Assembly: GCA_945871455.1 (NCBI GenBank)
Contig: CAMBXJ010000044.1
Location: 1-15,116, forward strand
DNA: 15,116 bases
Source of the DNA: Asaia bogorensis
GTDB lineage: Bacteria > Pseudomonadota > Alphaproteobacteria > Acetobacterales > Acetobacteraceae
Direction of reading: 5' to 3'
In this document: in pieces, positions 1 to 8,499 of the stretch
Numbering within the stretch: the stretch's first letter is position 1
How the letters are laid out: each line of letters starts with the position of its first letter
Position numbers and translations under genes: made by a program
Notes under the pieces: generated by a model
What the model saw: the letters and a program-made list of their open reading frames with translations, nothing else
Told to the model about the DNA's origin: nothing
The model's database searches: none

Positions 1-1749
1 TGGCGGCGCGGCTTCCTCGGGCCGGGTGACCGGGAGAACGGCAACCGCATCCGAGGCGGCGAGAAGCTGCTGTTCTGGAATGCCGCGGGCACCGAAATCG
101 CGCCGCAGGTCGCCAAGGGGTTTGAGCTCAGCGCCGATGGCAAGCGCACCTTGCTGTTCCTGCGCAAGGGCATGAAATGGTCGGATGGCGCGCCGTTCAC
201 CGCCGACGATTTCATGTTCTGGTATCAGGACATGTACGCGGTGAAGGACCTGGTGCCGGTGCCCGCGCCGGAAATGTCCATCAACACCAAGCCCGGGCGC
301 ATGGTGAAGGTCGACGAAACCACGGTCGCGTTTGAGTTCGACGAGCCCTATTTCCTGTTTCCGCAGATGCTGGCCGGCGATACCCAGGTGGGCGGCGGCC
401 AGTCGCGCCTGCAATCCGACGGGCGGGCGCTGGGGCTGTATGCGCCGGCGCATTACCTGAAGAAATTCCTGCCGAAATACAGCTCGCTGGACGCCCTGAA
501 CGCCGAGGCCAAAGCCGCCGGCTATGAGAACTGGGTGCAGTATTTCCGCTTCAAATCCGACTGGAGCCTGAACAAGGACGTGCCGACCCTGGCCGCCTGG
601 GCCATGGTGCAACCGGTCAACAGCCAGATCTGGCTGCTGGAGCGCAACCCCTACTATTACACGGTCGATACCGACGGCAACCAGTTGCCCTATATCGACA
701 AGGTGCAGATGACGCTTGCGGAAAACCCCGAAGTCATCAACCTGCGCGCCATCGCCGGCGAGTTCGACTACCAGGAGCGCTTCATGGACCTGGCCAAGCT
801 GCCGGTCTTCCTGGAAAACGCCGGGCGCGGCGGCTACCGGGTGATGCTGGACCCCGGGTTCAACGGCGGCGATTCGCTGCTGTTCTTCAACATGGCCTAC
901 CGCCAGGACGCCGAACTGCGCAAATGGTTCCAGAACGCCGAATTCCGGCGCGCCCTCGCCCTCGGCATCGACCGCGACCAACTCAACGAGGCCTTCTGGC
1001 TCGGCCTTGGCGTGCCAGGCAGCGCGATGCCCGCCCCCATCATTCCGGAAAGCCCCGGAGAGGATTACCGCAAGCGCTGGGCGGTGCTGGATGTGAAGAC
1101 CGCGAACGCGAAGCTGGATGCGATCGGGTTGACCAAGAAAGACTCCGAAGGGTACCGTCTGCGCACCGATAACGGCCAGCGGCTGCGCGTGCAGGTGGAC
1201 GTGCCACAGACATTGACACCGACCTGGCCGCAGCAGGTCGAGATGATCGCGCAACAATGGCGCGCCATCGGTATCCATGCCGATGCCAAGCTGTTCGAGC
1301 GGAGCCTGTTCTTCACCCGCGTCCGCAACGACGACAATCAGATGGTGATCTTCGCCAATAATGGCTCGGAGAACCTGTTCCTGTGGCCGGTGCAGACCCT
1401 GCCGATCGATCCGGTCAGTGCCTATGGCGGGGTGGCGATCGCCCGTTGGTATGCGACCGTGGGCGCGTCCGGCATCGCGCCGGAGGACCCGGCCATGCTG
1501 AAAGCATTCGAACTGCTGCGATCCGGCGGCGGTCTGCCGCAGGCGGAACGGACCCAGGTGGCGAAGGAAATCTGGAAGCTGGCGGTCGATCAGGTGTGGA
1601 CCATCGGTCTGGTCGGACAATCGCCGACCTTCATGGGCACCAGGGTCGTCAACCTGAAGCTTGGCAATGTTCCCAGCCGCGTCTGCATTTCTCAGCATTG
1701 CCGCACGCCGTGGAGCGGCCATCCGGAGCAGTGGTACTACAAGCAATAG
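1..1749 (+). CDS. ABC transporter substrate-binding protein, family 5 (5'-truncated), first of three paralogues
   Basis: The reading frame is open from the first base, so this is the C-terminal 582 residues of a protein whose start lies upstream. By analogy with the two downstream copies (about 673 residues) roughly 90 N-terminal residues, including the signal peptide, are missing. The SBP_bac_5 hallmark is present (KGMKWSDGAPFTADDF, from about base 169), followed by GGGQSRLQSDGR, LAENPEVINLRAIAGEFDY and a C-terminal RVCISQHCRTPW with two conserved cysteines. Family members are periplasmic receptors that hand peptides or other small solutes to an ABC importer. The substrate cannot be told from sequence. 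The subfamily is longer than standard DppA/OppA proteins (about 500-550 residues). The stop is followed after 30 bases by the next paralogue, indicating an operon. Confidence 0.93.
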   Translation, partial: WRRGFLGPGDRENGNRIRGGEKLLFWNAAGTEIAPQVAKGFELSADGKRTLLFLRKGMKWSDGAPFTADDFMFWYQDMYAVKDLVPVPAPEMSINTKPGRMVKVDETTVAFEFDEPYFLFPQMLAGDTQVGGGQSRLQSDGRALGLYAPAHYLKKFLPKYSSLDALNAEAKAAGYENWVQYFRFKSDWSLNKDVPTLAAWAMVQPVNSQIWLLERNPYYYTVDTDGNQLPYIDKVQMTLAENPEVINLRAIAGEFDYQERFMDLAKLPVFLENAGRGGYRVMLDPGFNGGDSLLFFNMAYRQDAELRKWFQNAEFRRALALGIDRDQLNEAFWLGLGVPGSAMPAPIIPESPGEDYRKRWAVLDVKTANAKLDAIGLTKKDSEGYRLRTDNGQRLRVQVDVPQTLTPTWPQQVEMIAQQWRAIGIHADAKLFERSLFFTRVRNDDNQMVIFANNGSENLFLWPVQTLPIDPVSAYGGVAIARWYATVGASGIAPEDPAMLKAFELLRSGGGLPQAERTQVAKEIWKLAVDQVWTIGLVGQSPTFMGTRVVNLKLGNVPSRVCISQHCRTPWSGHPEQWYYKQ

Positions 1750-1779
1750 GACCCGGACCGGCCAGGGAGGGAGCGAACG

Positions 1780-3804
1780 ATGCGTAACATCATGTTCGGA
1801 TTGACCGTCGCCTTGACGATAGCGGGTGGCGCCCATTCCGTCCGGGCCCAAAGCGCGTTCGAGCAATCCGGCCTGGTCGGCAAGCTGGAAGCGCCGACCG
1901 TGATCACCGATCCGGCGCGGATGCCGAAAAGCTTCAAGGAGGCACCGCAACTCGCGGACCTGGTGAAGGCCGGCAAGCTGCCGCCGGTCGCCGACCGGCT
2001 GGGCGCCGAACCCATGGTGATCCAGCCGTTGCGCAATATAGGAACCTATGGCGGCACCTGGCGCCGCGGCTTCCTGGGCCCGGCGGATGGAGAGAACGGC
2101 AACCGCGTCCGCGCCGGGGACAAGCTGCTGTACTGGAACGACGCCGGAACCGAAATCGCGCCTCAGGTCGCGAAGGGCTACGACCTTAGCGCCGACGGCA
2201 AGACGACCACGCTGTTCCTGCGCAAGGGCATGAAATGGTCCGACGGCGCGCCCTTCACCGCCGACGATTTCATCTTCTGGTTCAAGGAGATGTACCCGAT
2301 CAAGGACCTGATCCCGGTGCCGGTTCCCGAACTGTCGATCAAGGGCAAGCCCGGCCGGATCGTCAAGATCGACGAAACCACGATCGCGTTCGAATTCGAC
2401 GAAGCGTATTTCCTGTTCCCACGTCTGCTGGCCGGCGACACGCAGATCGGTGGCGGCCAATCCCGCCTGCAATCGGACGGGCGTTCCTTCGGCCCCTACG
2501 CGCCGGCGCATTATTTGCGGAAATACCTGCCGGCATCAAGCTCGGTCGAGGCATTGACCGCGGAAGCGAAAGCCAACGGATACGACAACTGGGTGCAGTA
2601 TTTCCGCTACCGGAGTGACTGGCGCCTGAATTCGGAAACCCCCACGCTGGCCGCATGGAAAATGGTGCAACCGATCAGGGGACAGATCTGGCTGCTGGAG
2701 CGTAACCCGTTCTATTACGTGGTCGATACCGCCGGCAATCAGTTGCCCTATATCGACAAGGTCCAGTTGACCCTGGCCGAGAACCCGGAAGTTATCAATC
2801 TGCGCGCCGTCGCCGGCGAGTATGACTATATGGAACGCTTCATCGACCTGGCGAAGCTGCCGGTGTTTCTGGAGAATGCGGATCGCGGCGGCTACCGCGT
2901 GGCGCTCGATCCCGGGTTCAACGGCAGCGATTCCATGCTGTACGTCAACATGTCCTATCGCCAGGACCCGGAAATCCGCAAATGGCTGCAAAACGTCGAT
3001 TTCCGGCGCGCTCTGTCGATGGGCATCGACCGTGGCCAGCTCAACGAGGCCTTCTGGCTGGGGCTTGGCGTCATCAGCACCTCGATCCCGTCGCCGGAAA
3101 TCCCGGAAAGCCCTGGGGAGGAATACCGGCTGCGCTGGGCCGAACTGAACGTGAAGAAGGCCAATGCGATGCTGGACGCGATCGGCCTGAGCAAGAAGGA
3201 CGGGGAAGGCTTCCGCCTGCGCACCGATAACGGCCAGCGCCTGCGGGTGCAGATCGACGTCGCCCAGACCCTGACACCGACCTGGCCGCAACAGGCCGAG
3301 ATGATCCTGCAACAGTGGAAGGCGATCGGCATCTACGCCGACACCAAGCTGTTCGAGCGCGGATTGTTCTATACCCGTATCCGCAACGACGATCACCAGT
3401 TGACGATTTTCACCAACAATGGCTCCGAGAGCCTGTTCCTGTATCCGAACCCCGTGCTGCCGGTCGATCCGATCTCCAGCCAGGGGGGCGCCGCGATCGC
3501 CAAGTGGTGGGCGTCGAACGGGGCCGCCGGGATCGCGCCGGAAGATCCCCTGCTGGTGAAGGCGTTCGACCTGCTGCGCACCGCCGGCGGCCTGCGGGAG
3601 GCCGAACGCACCAAGGTGGCGCAGGAAATCTGGAAGATGGTGGCCGATCAGGCTTGGACGATCGGCATTGTCGGCCTGTCGCCAACCTATATGGGCACCC
3701 GCGTGGTGAACAAGAAACTGGAAAATGTGCCAGGCCGGGTCTGCACGTCCCAGCACTGCCGCACGCCGTGGAGCGCCTGGCCGCAACAATGGTACTACCG
3801 GTAA
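1780..3804 (+). CDS. ABC transporter substrate-binding protein, family 5, second paralogue
   Basis: A complete 674-residue periplasmic solute receptor. The start is set by a strong ribosome binding site (AGGGAGGGAG, 1764-1773) ending six bases before the ATG. A Sec-type signal peptide is clear: MRN, then a hydrophobic stretch, likely cut after VRA at residue 23. A family-specific N-terminal segment follows (ITDPARMPKSFKEAPQLADL and KAGKLPPVADRL), then WRRGFLGPADGENGNR and the SBP_bac_5 signature KGMKWSDGAPFTADDF at about residues 149-164. The C-terminus carries RVCTSQHCRTPW, whose two cysteines recur in all three copies and may form a disulfide (inference). By eye it is highly similar to the first copy over the shared length, including long identical DNA tracts. 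Substrate unknown; no permease gene is adjacent. Confidence 0.95.
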   Translation: MRNIMFGLTVALTIAGGAHSVRAQSAFEQSGLVGKLEAPTVITDPARMPKSFKEAPQLADLVKAGKLPPVADRLGAEPMVIQPLRNIGTYGGTWRRGFLGPADGENGNRVRAGDKLLYWNDAGTEIAPQVAKGYDLSADGKTTTLFLRKGMKWSDGAPFTADDFIFWFKEMYPIKDLIPVPVPELSIKGKPGRIVKIDETTIAFEFDEAYFLFPRLLAGDTQIGGGQSRLQSDGRSFGPYAPAHYLRKYLPASSSVEALTAEAKANGYDNWVQYFRYRSDWRLNSETPTLAAWKMVQPIRGQIWLLERNPFYYVVDTAGNQLPYIDKVQLTLAENPEVINLRAVAGEYDYMERFIDLAKLPVFLENADRGGYRVALDPGFNGSDSMLYVNMSYRQDPEIRKWLQNVDFRRALSMGIDRGQLNEAFWLGLGVISTSIPSPEIPESPGEEYRLRWAELNVKKANAMLDAIGLSKKDGEGFRLRTDNGQRLRVQIDVAQTLTPTWPQQAEMILQQWKAIGIYADTKLFERGLFYTRIRNDDHQLTIFTNNGSESLFLYPNPVLPVDPISSQGGAAIAKWWASNGAAGIAPEDPLLVKAFDLLRTAGGLREAERTKVAQEIWKMVADQAWTIGIVGLSPTYMGTRVVNKKLENVPGRVCTSQHCRTPWSAWPQQWYYR

Positions 3805-3813
3805 TCATAGATG

Positions 3814-3860
3814 GCCGCACCCTTGGGAGCAGCCATTCGGAGCAGTGGTTTTGCAAATGA
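3814..3860 (+). pseudogene. Decayed 3'-end remnant of a fourth substrate-binding-protein copy
   Basis: The 43 bases 3814-3856 align without gaps to 1700-1742, the 3' end of the first receptor gene, at 34 of 43 positions by hand count. Read in the matching frame the remnant encodes RTLGSSHSEQWFCK and then a TGA, against RTPWSGHPEQWYYK in the first gene. Nothing upstream in that frame resembles the family, because the preceding bases belong to the end of the second gene in another frame. It is best read as the scar of an extra copy lost by unequal recombination. Its TGA overlaps the ATG of the third gene (ATGA, 3857-3860), and the GGAG inside it (3839-3842) is one of the few purine-rich sites available to start that gene. 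Confidence 0.7.
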
Positions 3861-5875
3861 AATACATAGCCCTTAGCCTGTCGCTGCTGCTGACCGGTGT
3901 TTCCCCAGCCGGCGCGCAAAAGAACGAATTGCGGGAAGCAGGCATCGTCGGCACGCTGGAATCGGCCACGATCATCACCGATCCGGCGCAGTTCCCGAAG
4001 AAATTCCAGGAAGCCCCCGCGCTGGCGGACCTGGTGAAGGCGGGCAAACTGCCGCCGGTCGAACAACGTCTGCCCACCGATCTGCTGGTCATCAAGCCAT
4101 TGCGGGAAATCGGCAAATACGGTGGCACCTGGCGGCGCGCCTTCCTGGGGCCGGGCGACGGCGAAAACGGCAACCGCATCCGGTCCGGCGACAAGCCGCT
4201 GTTCTGGGACGTGACCGGAACGAAACTGATGCCGCAGGTCGCCAAGGCCTACGAGATCAGCGCCGACGGCAAGCGCACCACCCTGTTCCTGCGCAAGGGC
4301 ATGAAGTGGTCGGACGGCACGCCCTTCACCGCCGACGATTTCGTCTTCTGGTATGACGATATGTATCAGAACAAGGAGATCGCTCCCTCGGCGTCCCCCA
4401 ACATGACACCGGGCGGCACACCCGGGCGCGTGGTGAAGATCGACGAAACCACCGTCGCCATCGAATTCGACGTCCCCCATTTCCTGTTCCCCGCCATGCT
4501 GGGCGGCGACACCCAGGTCGGCGGCGGCCAATCCCGCATGCAGTCCGAGGGGCTGGCCTTCGGTCTTTACGCCCCGGCGCATTACCTGAAGCAGTTCCTG
4601 CCGAAATATACGCCGGTCGAAACCTTGAACGCACAGGCCAAGGCGGCCGGTTACGCGAACTGGGTGCAGTATTTCAAGTTCAAGACCGACTGGCGGCTGA
4701 ACGTCGATCTGCCGACCATAGCCGCCTGGAAAATGACCCAACCGATCAACACGCAGACCTGGATGCTGGACCGCAACCCGTATTTCTATGAGGTCGATAC
4801 CGCTGGCAACCAGCTTCCCTATATCGATCGGGTGCAGATGTCGCTGGCGGAAAACCCCGAAGTGGTGAACCTGCGCGCCATCGCCGGCGAGTATGACGTG
4901 CAGGAACGCTTCATCGACATCGCCAAACTGCCGGTGTTCCTGGAAAATGCCGAACGTGGCAAATACAAATACCGCCTGGACCTGGGGTTCAACGGCAGCG
5001 ACTCCCAGCTTGTGTTCAACATGTCCTTCAAGGCCGACCCGGAAATCGCGAAATGGTTCGCCGTCGCCGATTTCCGGCGGGCACTGTCAATCGCCATCGA
5101 TCGCGATCAATTGAACGAGACGTTCTGGCTGGGCATCGGCACCCCGGGATCTGGCGTGCCGTCGGAAGTGGTCCCGGAAAGCCCCGGCAAGGAATGGATC
5201 GCCAAATGGTCCAACTTCGATCCCAAGAAGGCCAACGCGATGTTGGATTCAGTCGGCCTGACCAAGAAGGACCGTGAAGGCTACCGCCTGCGCACCGATA
5301 ACGGCGAGCGACTGCGCATCCAGATCGATGTTGCCCAGACGCTGAACCCAACCTGGCCGCAGCAGGTGGAAATGGTGATCCAACAATGGCGCGCCGTCGG
5401 CATCGCGGCGGACCTGAAGCTGCTGGAACGCACCCTGTTTTTCACCCGGGTCCGCAATGACCAGCATCAGGTGTCCATCTTCTCCAACAGCGGATCGGAA
5501 AGCCTCTATCTGTTTCCCACCCTGGCCCTGCCTGTCGATCCCGCCGGCAGCCTGATGGGCACGGCGTGGTCGCAATACTTCATCTCCAATGGAACCCAGG
5601 GCACCAAGCCCGACGATCCCGCCATGCTTCGGGCCTTCGACCTGATGCGCGACGCGCCGACGATGCCAGAACAGAAGCGGAATGAGATGGCGCAGGAGAT
5701 CTGGCGGCTGATCGCCGACGCGAAATGGCAGATCGGGTTGGTCGGGCAGGCCCCGGGCAGCCAGGGCAACCGCATCGTCAGCGACAAGCTGGGCAACATC
5801 CCCGCCCGTATCTGCATCTCCCAGCATTGCCGTCCGCCCTGGTCCGCTCGACCTGAGCAATGGTATTTTCGGTAG
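3857..5875 (+). CDS. ABC transporter substrate-binding protein, family 5, third paralogue
   Basis: A 672-residue periplasmic receptor. An upstream in-frame start exists, but it would lie inside the second gene. The ATG at 3857 gives a proper signal peptide (MKYIALSLSLLLTGVSPAGA, likely cleaved after residue 20), so it is chosen. The Shine-Dalgarno is poor: GGAG at 3839-3842 lies 14 bases upstream, inside the duplication remnant. The same domain order is seen as in the second copy: ITDPAQFPKKFQEAPALADL, GTWRRAFLGPGDGENGNR, KGMKWSDGTPFTADDF, LAENPEVVNLRAIAGEYD, and C-terminal RICISQHCRPPW with the paired cysteines. It is the most diverged of the three, with differences around the region after the signature (QNKEIAPSASPNMTPGG) and near 5500-5620, which may alter ligand range (inference). 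Last gene of the apparent operon. Confidence 0.95.
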   Translation: MKYIALSLSLLLTGVSPAGAQKNELREAGIVGTLESATIITDPAQFPKKFQEAPALADLVKAGKLPPVEQRLPTDLLVIKPLREIGKYGGTWRRAFLGPGDGENGNRIRSGDKPLFWDVTGTKLMPQVAKAYEISADGKRTTLFLRKGMKWSDGTPFTADDFVFWYDDMYQNKEIAPSASPNMTPGGTPGRVVKIDETTVAIEFDVPHFLFPAMLGGDTQVGGGQSRMQSEGLAFGLYAPAHYLKQFLPKYTPVETLNAQAKAAGYANWVQYFKFKTDWRLNVDLPTIAAWKMTQPINTQTWMLDRNPYFYEVDTAGNQLPYIDRVQMSLAENPEVVNLRAIAGEYDVQERFIDIAKLPVFLENAERGKYKYRLDLGFNGSDSQLVFNMSFKADPEIAKWFAVADFRRALSIAIDRDQLNETFWLGIGTPGSGVPSEVVPESPGKEWIAKWSNFDPKKANAMLDSVGLTKKDREGYRLRTDNGERLRIQIDVAQTLNPTWPQQVEMVIQQWRAVGIAADLKLLERTLFFTRVRNDQHQVSIFSNSGSESLYLFPTLALPVDPAGSLMGTAWSQYFISNGTQGTKPDDPAMLRAFDLMRDAPTMPEQKRNEMAQEIWRLIADAKWQIGLVGQAPGSQGNRIVSDKLGNIPARICISQHCRPPWSARPEQWYFR

Positions 5876-5938
5876 TTCGACAGTGGAGCACGCATGCCGT
5901 CGGTAGAGTGAGGCCCGGGGGGGAAACGTGCTGCCACG

Positions 5939-5959
5939 GACGCACGAACGCAGTGCGTC
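5939..5959. terminator. Perfect 7-bp inverted repeat between convergent genes, possible weak terminator
   Basis: GACGCAC (5939-5945) pairs exactly with GTGCGTC (5953-5959) around a 7-base loop. It lies between the receptor operon and the oppositely oriented oxidoreductase gene, where a bidirectional terminator would be expected. No T-run follows on either strand, so intrinsic termination is doubtful. Confidence 0.25.
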
Positions 5960-6006
5960 GCGTCAGCCTGTCGCCGCGTCAGCCTGCCGTCGCGTCAGCC
6001 GGTCTG
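5959..6006. repeat. Three tandem copies of a 16-bp unit
   Basis: The core CGCGTCAGCC begins at 5959, 5975 and 5991, an exact 16-base period. The full units are CGCGTCAGCCTGTCGC, CGCGTCAGCCTGCCGT and CGCGTCAGCCGGTCTG, the third being the most diverged. The third copy supplies the TGA stop of the minus-strand oxidoreductase (5995-5997). Since 16 is not a multiple of three, gain or loss of units beyond the stop would not change the protein. Probably a small slippage-generated repeat. Confidence 0.75.
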
Positions 6007-7101
6007 GGAAATTTCCAGCACATGGTCCGCGATCGCCATCGATGCGGTCAGACCGGGGCTTTCGATCCCGAACAGATGGATCAGGCCCGGCACGCCATGC
6101 GTCTGCGGTCCCTGCACCACGAAATCCTGCCCCGGTGCCCCGCGCGGCACCGTCTTTGGACGGATGCCCGCATAGCCGGGCTGCAAGGCGCCGTCTTTCA
6201 ATCCCGGCCAGTATTTTCGCACCGCGTCATAGAAACTGTCGGATCGCGCCGGATCGACCGTATAGTCGATCGCATCGATCCATTCGACATCCGGCCCAAA
6301 CCGCGCCTGCCCGCCCAGATCGACGGTCAGGTGCACGCCCAGCCCGCCGGGCACCGGCACCGGATAGATCAGCCGGGAAAACGGCGACCGTCCGGACAGG
6401 GTGAAATAATTGCCCTTGGCGAAATATTCCGTCGGCACGCGATCCGGCGGCATGCCGACGATGCCGCGCGCCACGAACGGCGCATGCAGCCCGGCCGAGT
6501 TCACCAGCAAACGGCACCGCAACGTCATCGGATCGGTGCCGCCGACATCGATCTCGATCTGACGGTCCACCACCCGCGCGCCGACCATCGGGCTGAAAAT
6601 CACCAGCACGGCGCCGGCGTTTTCGGCATCGCCTTGCAGCGCCACCATGTAGTTGTGGCTGTCGATGATGCCGGTGGCCGGCGACAGCAGGGCGCTGGTG
6701 CAGGACAGGTTCGGCTCCATGGCGATGGCCTCGGCCGCGGTCAGGACCCGCATGCCTTCCACGCCGTTGGTTTCCGCCCGCTGCTTGATGCCGGCCAGCA
6801 TCGCGTCTTCCCGCGCGTTGGTCGCCACGATCAGCTTGCCGCAATTGATGTGCGGCACGCCTTTTTCGGCGCAATAGGCATACAGCTTGCGCCGCCCCTC
6901 CACGCAGAACCGCGCCATCAGGCTATTCGCGGGATAGTAGATACCGGCGTGGATCACCTCGCTGTTGCGGGATGACGTTTCGGTGCCGATCCCCTCCGCC
7001 TGCTCCAGAATGATCACCTCGCGGCCGGCCTGCGCCAGCGCCCGCGCGACCGCCAGACCGACCACCCCGGCGCCCACGACAACGCAATCGACTTCTTCCA
7101 C
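5995..7101 (-). CDS. FAD-dependent oxidoreductase, L-2-hydroxyglutarate oxidase (LhgO/L2HGDH)-like
   Basis: A DAO-fold flavoprotein of 368 residues. The N-terminal Rossmann motif [17 protein letters not shown] binds [19 protein letters not shown] and GIIDSHNYM are typical of the L-2-hydroxyglutarate dehydrogenase branch, and a C-terminal [18 protein letters not shown] closes the FAD fold. Such enzymes oxidise L-2-hydroxyglutarate or related 2-hydroxy acids and pass electrons to oxygen or quinone; the exact substrate here is not proven. I chose the GTG at 7101, which gives [12 protein letters not shown] and has GAAGGGGG ending five bases upstream. An ATG at 7125 would add eight residues but lacks a clear ribosome binding site. 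It is divergent from the ketopantoate-reductase-like gene with 64 bases between the starts. The stop lies in a 16-bp repeat. Confidence 0.88.
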   Translation of the reverse strand: MEEVDCVVVGAGVVGLAVARALAQAGREVIILEQAEGIGTETSSRNSEVIHAGIYYPANSLMARFCVEGRRKLYAYCAEKGVPHINCGKLIVATNAREDAMLAGIKQRAETNGVEGMRVLTAAEAIAMEPNLSCTSALLSPATGIIDSHNYMVALQGDAENAGAVLVIFSPMVGARVVDRQIEIDVGGTDPMTLRCRLLVNSAGLHAPFVARGIVGMPPDRVPTEYFAKGNYFTLSGRSPFSRLIYPVPVPGGLGVHLTVDLGGQARFGPDVEWIDAIDYTVDPARSDSFYDAVRKYWPGLKDGALQPGYAGIRPKTVPRGAPGQDFVVQGPQTHGVPGLIHLFGIESPGLTASMAIADHVLEISQTG

Positions 7102-7165
7102 GCGCGCCCCCTTCTGTAACGGCATTCAGGAACGGGTTAGGCTGGCTGAAAACAGGAGTCCAGAC

Positions 7166-8089
7166 ATGCGGATCGCGGTTATCGGCACGGGTGGGGTTGG
7201 AGGAGGCTTCGGGGCCGCGCTGGCCAAGGCGGGGGGCGACGTCACCTTCGTCGCGCGAGGGGCGCATCTGGCCGCCATGCGTGCCAACGGGCTGCGGGTG
7301 GAGGGCGTTCGCGGCAACACCCTGATCAAGCCAGTTCAGGCGACCGACGATCCCGGGTCGATCGGCGTTGTCGATGTCGTGCTGTTCTGCGTGAAGCTGT
7401 GGGACGTGGAAAGCGTCGGCGCCCAGATCAAGCCGATCGTCGGACCCGGGACCGCGGTGATCCCGCTGCAGAACGGCATCGATTCGCCGGAACGTCTGGC
7501 GCCCATCCTGGGGGCGGGCGCGATCATGGGCGGCACCGTCGGCATCAGCACCACGATCGCCGAACCCGGCCTGATCCGCCAGACCGGCACCATGATGACG
7601 ATGGCATTCGGCGAATTGGACGGGCGCCCCAGCCCGCGCGGCGAGCGACTGTTGGCGCTGGCGAAACAGGGTGGCTTCGATGTCACCCTGACCGATGCGA
7701 TTCAGACCGCGATCTGGACCAAATTCATCCTGTTGACGGCCATGAGCGGCATTACCGCGCTGACCCGCCTGCCCGTCGGCAAGTTGCGCGACGATCCGGA
7801 CATTTTCGCTCTGTTCGAAGCGGTGATGCGGGAAACGGAAGCCATCGGTCGCGCCCGCGGCGTGGCGCTGCCGGCGGATGTGGTGGCGCAGCGGCTGGCC
7901 GGCGTTCGGTCGTCGCCGCCCGGTGTCATGGCGTCCATGGGGCACGACCTGTTGCGTGGCAACCGCCTGGAACTGCCATGGTTGGCGGGCAAGGTGGTCG
8001 CGCTGGGCCGGGAATACGGCATCCCGACCCCTGCGAACGCAACGATACTGGCCGGGTTAAAGCCCTACGCCGCCGGCACCCCGTCCTGA
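7166..8089 (+). CDS. Ketopantoate reductase family protein (ApbA/PanE-like 2-oxoacid reductase)
   Basis: A 307-residue NADPH-dependent reductase. The ATG at 7166 is chosen over longer in-frame starts because AGGAG (7154-7158) lies seven bases before it and the protein then begins directly with the dinucleotide-binding motif MRIAVIGTGGVGGGFGAAL. LQNGID (Asn103), WTKFILL (Lys186) and NRLELPW (Glu269) match the conserved Asn, the catalytic Lys and the acidic substrate-binding residue of PanE. The usual TEID context around the acidic residue is changed to LELP, so this may be a paralogue acting on another 2-oxo acid rather than the pantothenate-pathway enzyme; hence no gene symbol. It converges on the BrnA gene, with only three bases between the stop codons. 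Confidence 0.88.
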   Translation: MRIAVIGTGGVGGGFGAALAKAGGDVTFVARGAHLAAMRANGLRVEGVRGNTLIKPVQATDDPGSIGVVDVVLFCVKLWDVESVGAQIKPIVGPGTAVIPLQNGIDSPERLAPILGAGAIMGGTVGISTTIAEPGLIRQTGTMMTMAFGELDGRPSPRGERLLALAKQGGFDVTLTDAIQTAIWTKFILLTAMSGITALTRLPVGKLRDDPDIFALFEAVMRETEAIGRARGVALPADVVAQRLAGVRSSPPGVMASMGHDLLRGNRLELPWLAGKVVALGREYGIPTPANATILAGLKPYAAGTPS

Positions 8090-8092
8090 CCG

Positions 8093-8455
8093 CTACTTTT
8101 CTCGGCCTCGCCCGGATTTCTTGGGGGCGGTCGAGCGGTCGGCGGGGGGAACGAGGCCGGCGCGTTGGCGCGCGTCCATGAAAGAGCGCAGAACCTCGTT
8201 GATCCGGGTCTGGTAGCCGGCGCCAAAGCCGCGAAAGAAGCGCAGCACATCGGCATCGAGTCGCAGGCTGACGGCCAGTTTGGCCTCTTTCACGTCGAAG
8301 ACCAGGTCGGTGGCCCAGCCGCCATTGCCGACATCCGGTTTCGGTGCGGCGGTCGGTTTGGTTGCCTTCTCCACGGTTTTCGAGCGTGCGGTGGCTGCCT
8401 TCTTTTGGTTGGCCGCAACTTTGGCTTTGGATTTTGGTTTCGCCGTCCGTGCCAT
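8093..8455 (-). CDS. BrnA-type antitoxin (orphan), with long basic tails
   Basis: A 120-residue protein. The core at about residues 58-95 (AKLAVSLRLDADVLRFFRGF, then GYQTRINEVLRSFMDAR) is a clear BrnA antitoxin signature. BrnA proteins are ribbon-helix-helix DNA-binding proteins that neutralise the RNase BrnT and repress their own operon. The start at 8453-8455 is set by GGGAGG (8463-8468) seven bases upstream; a further upstream ATG at 8476 would overlap this site. Odd points: no BrnT-like ORF precedes or follows it, and the core is preceded by about 40 residues rich in Lys, Ala and Thr and followed by a basic tail (PKKSGRGREK), resembling histone H1-like or nucleoid-protein tails. It may act as a stand-alone DNA-binding regulator (inference). 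Confidence 0.82.
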   Translation of the reverse strand: MARTAKPKSKAKVAANQKKAATARSKTVEKATKPTAAPKPDVGNGGWATDLVFDVKEAKLAVSLRLDADVLRFFRGFGAGYQTRINEVLRSFMDARQRAGLVPPADRSTAPKKSGRGREK

Positions 8456-8499
8456 TTTGTTTCCTCCCATGGTCATTGGCGCCGCGAGTCCATTGTCTC

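Noticed and set aside
2536..3789. Long open frame (417 codons) antisense to the second receptor gene
   Set aside because: Low-complexity Arg/Gly/Gln/His-rich translation with no family features, fully explained by codon bias of the GC-rich sense gene. The same holds for the antisense frame at 3410-4741.
5881..5915. Possible second receptor 3'-end fossil after the third receptor gene
   Set aside because: A stretch GTGGAGC followed by a CAT and CCG pattern resembles the receptor end, but after seven bases the match falls to chance level.
5860..6975. Plus-strand open frame of 371 codons opposite the FAD oxidoreductase
   Set aside because: The minus strand encodes a clear flavoprotein; this frame is its shadow, and its His/Arg/Gln-rich product resembles nothing.
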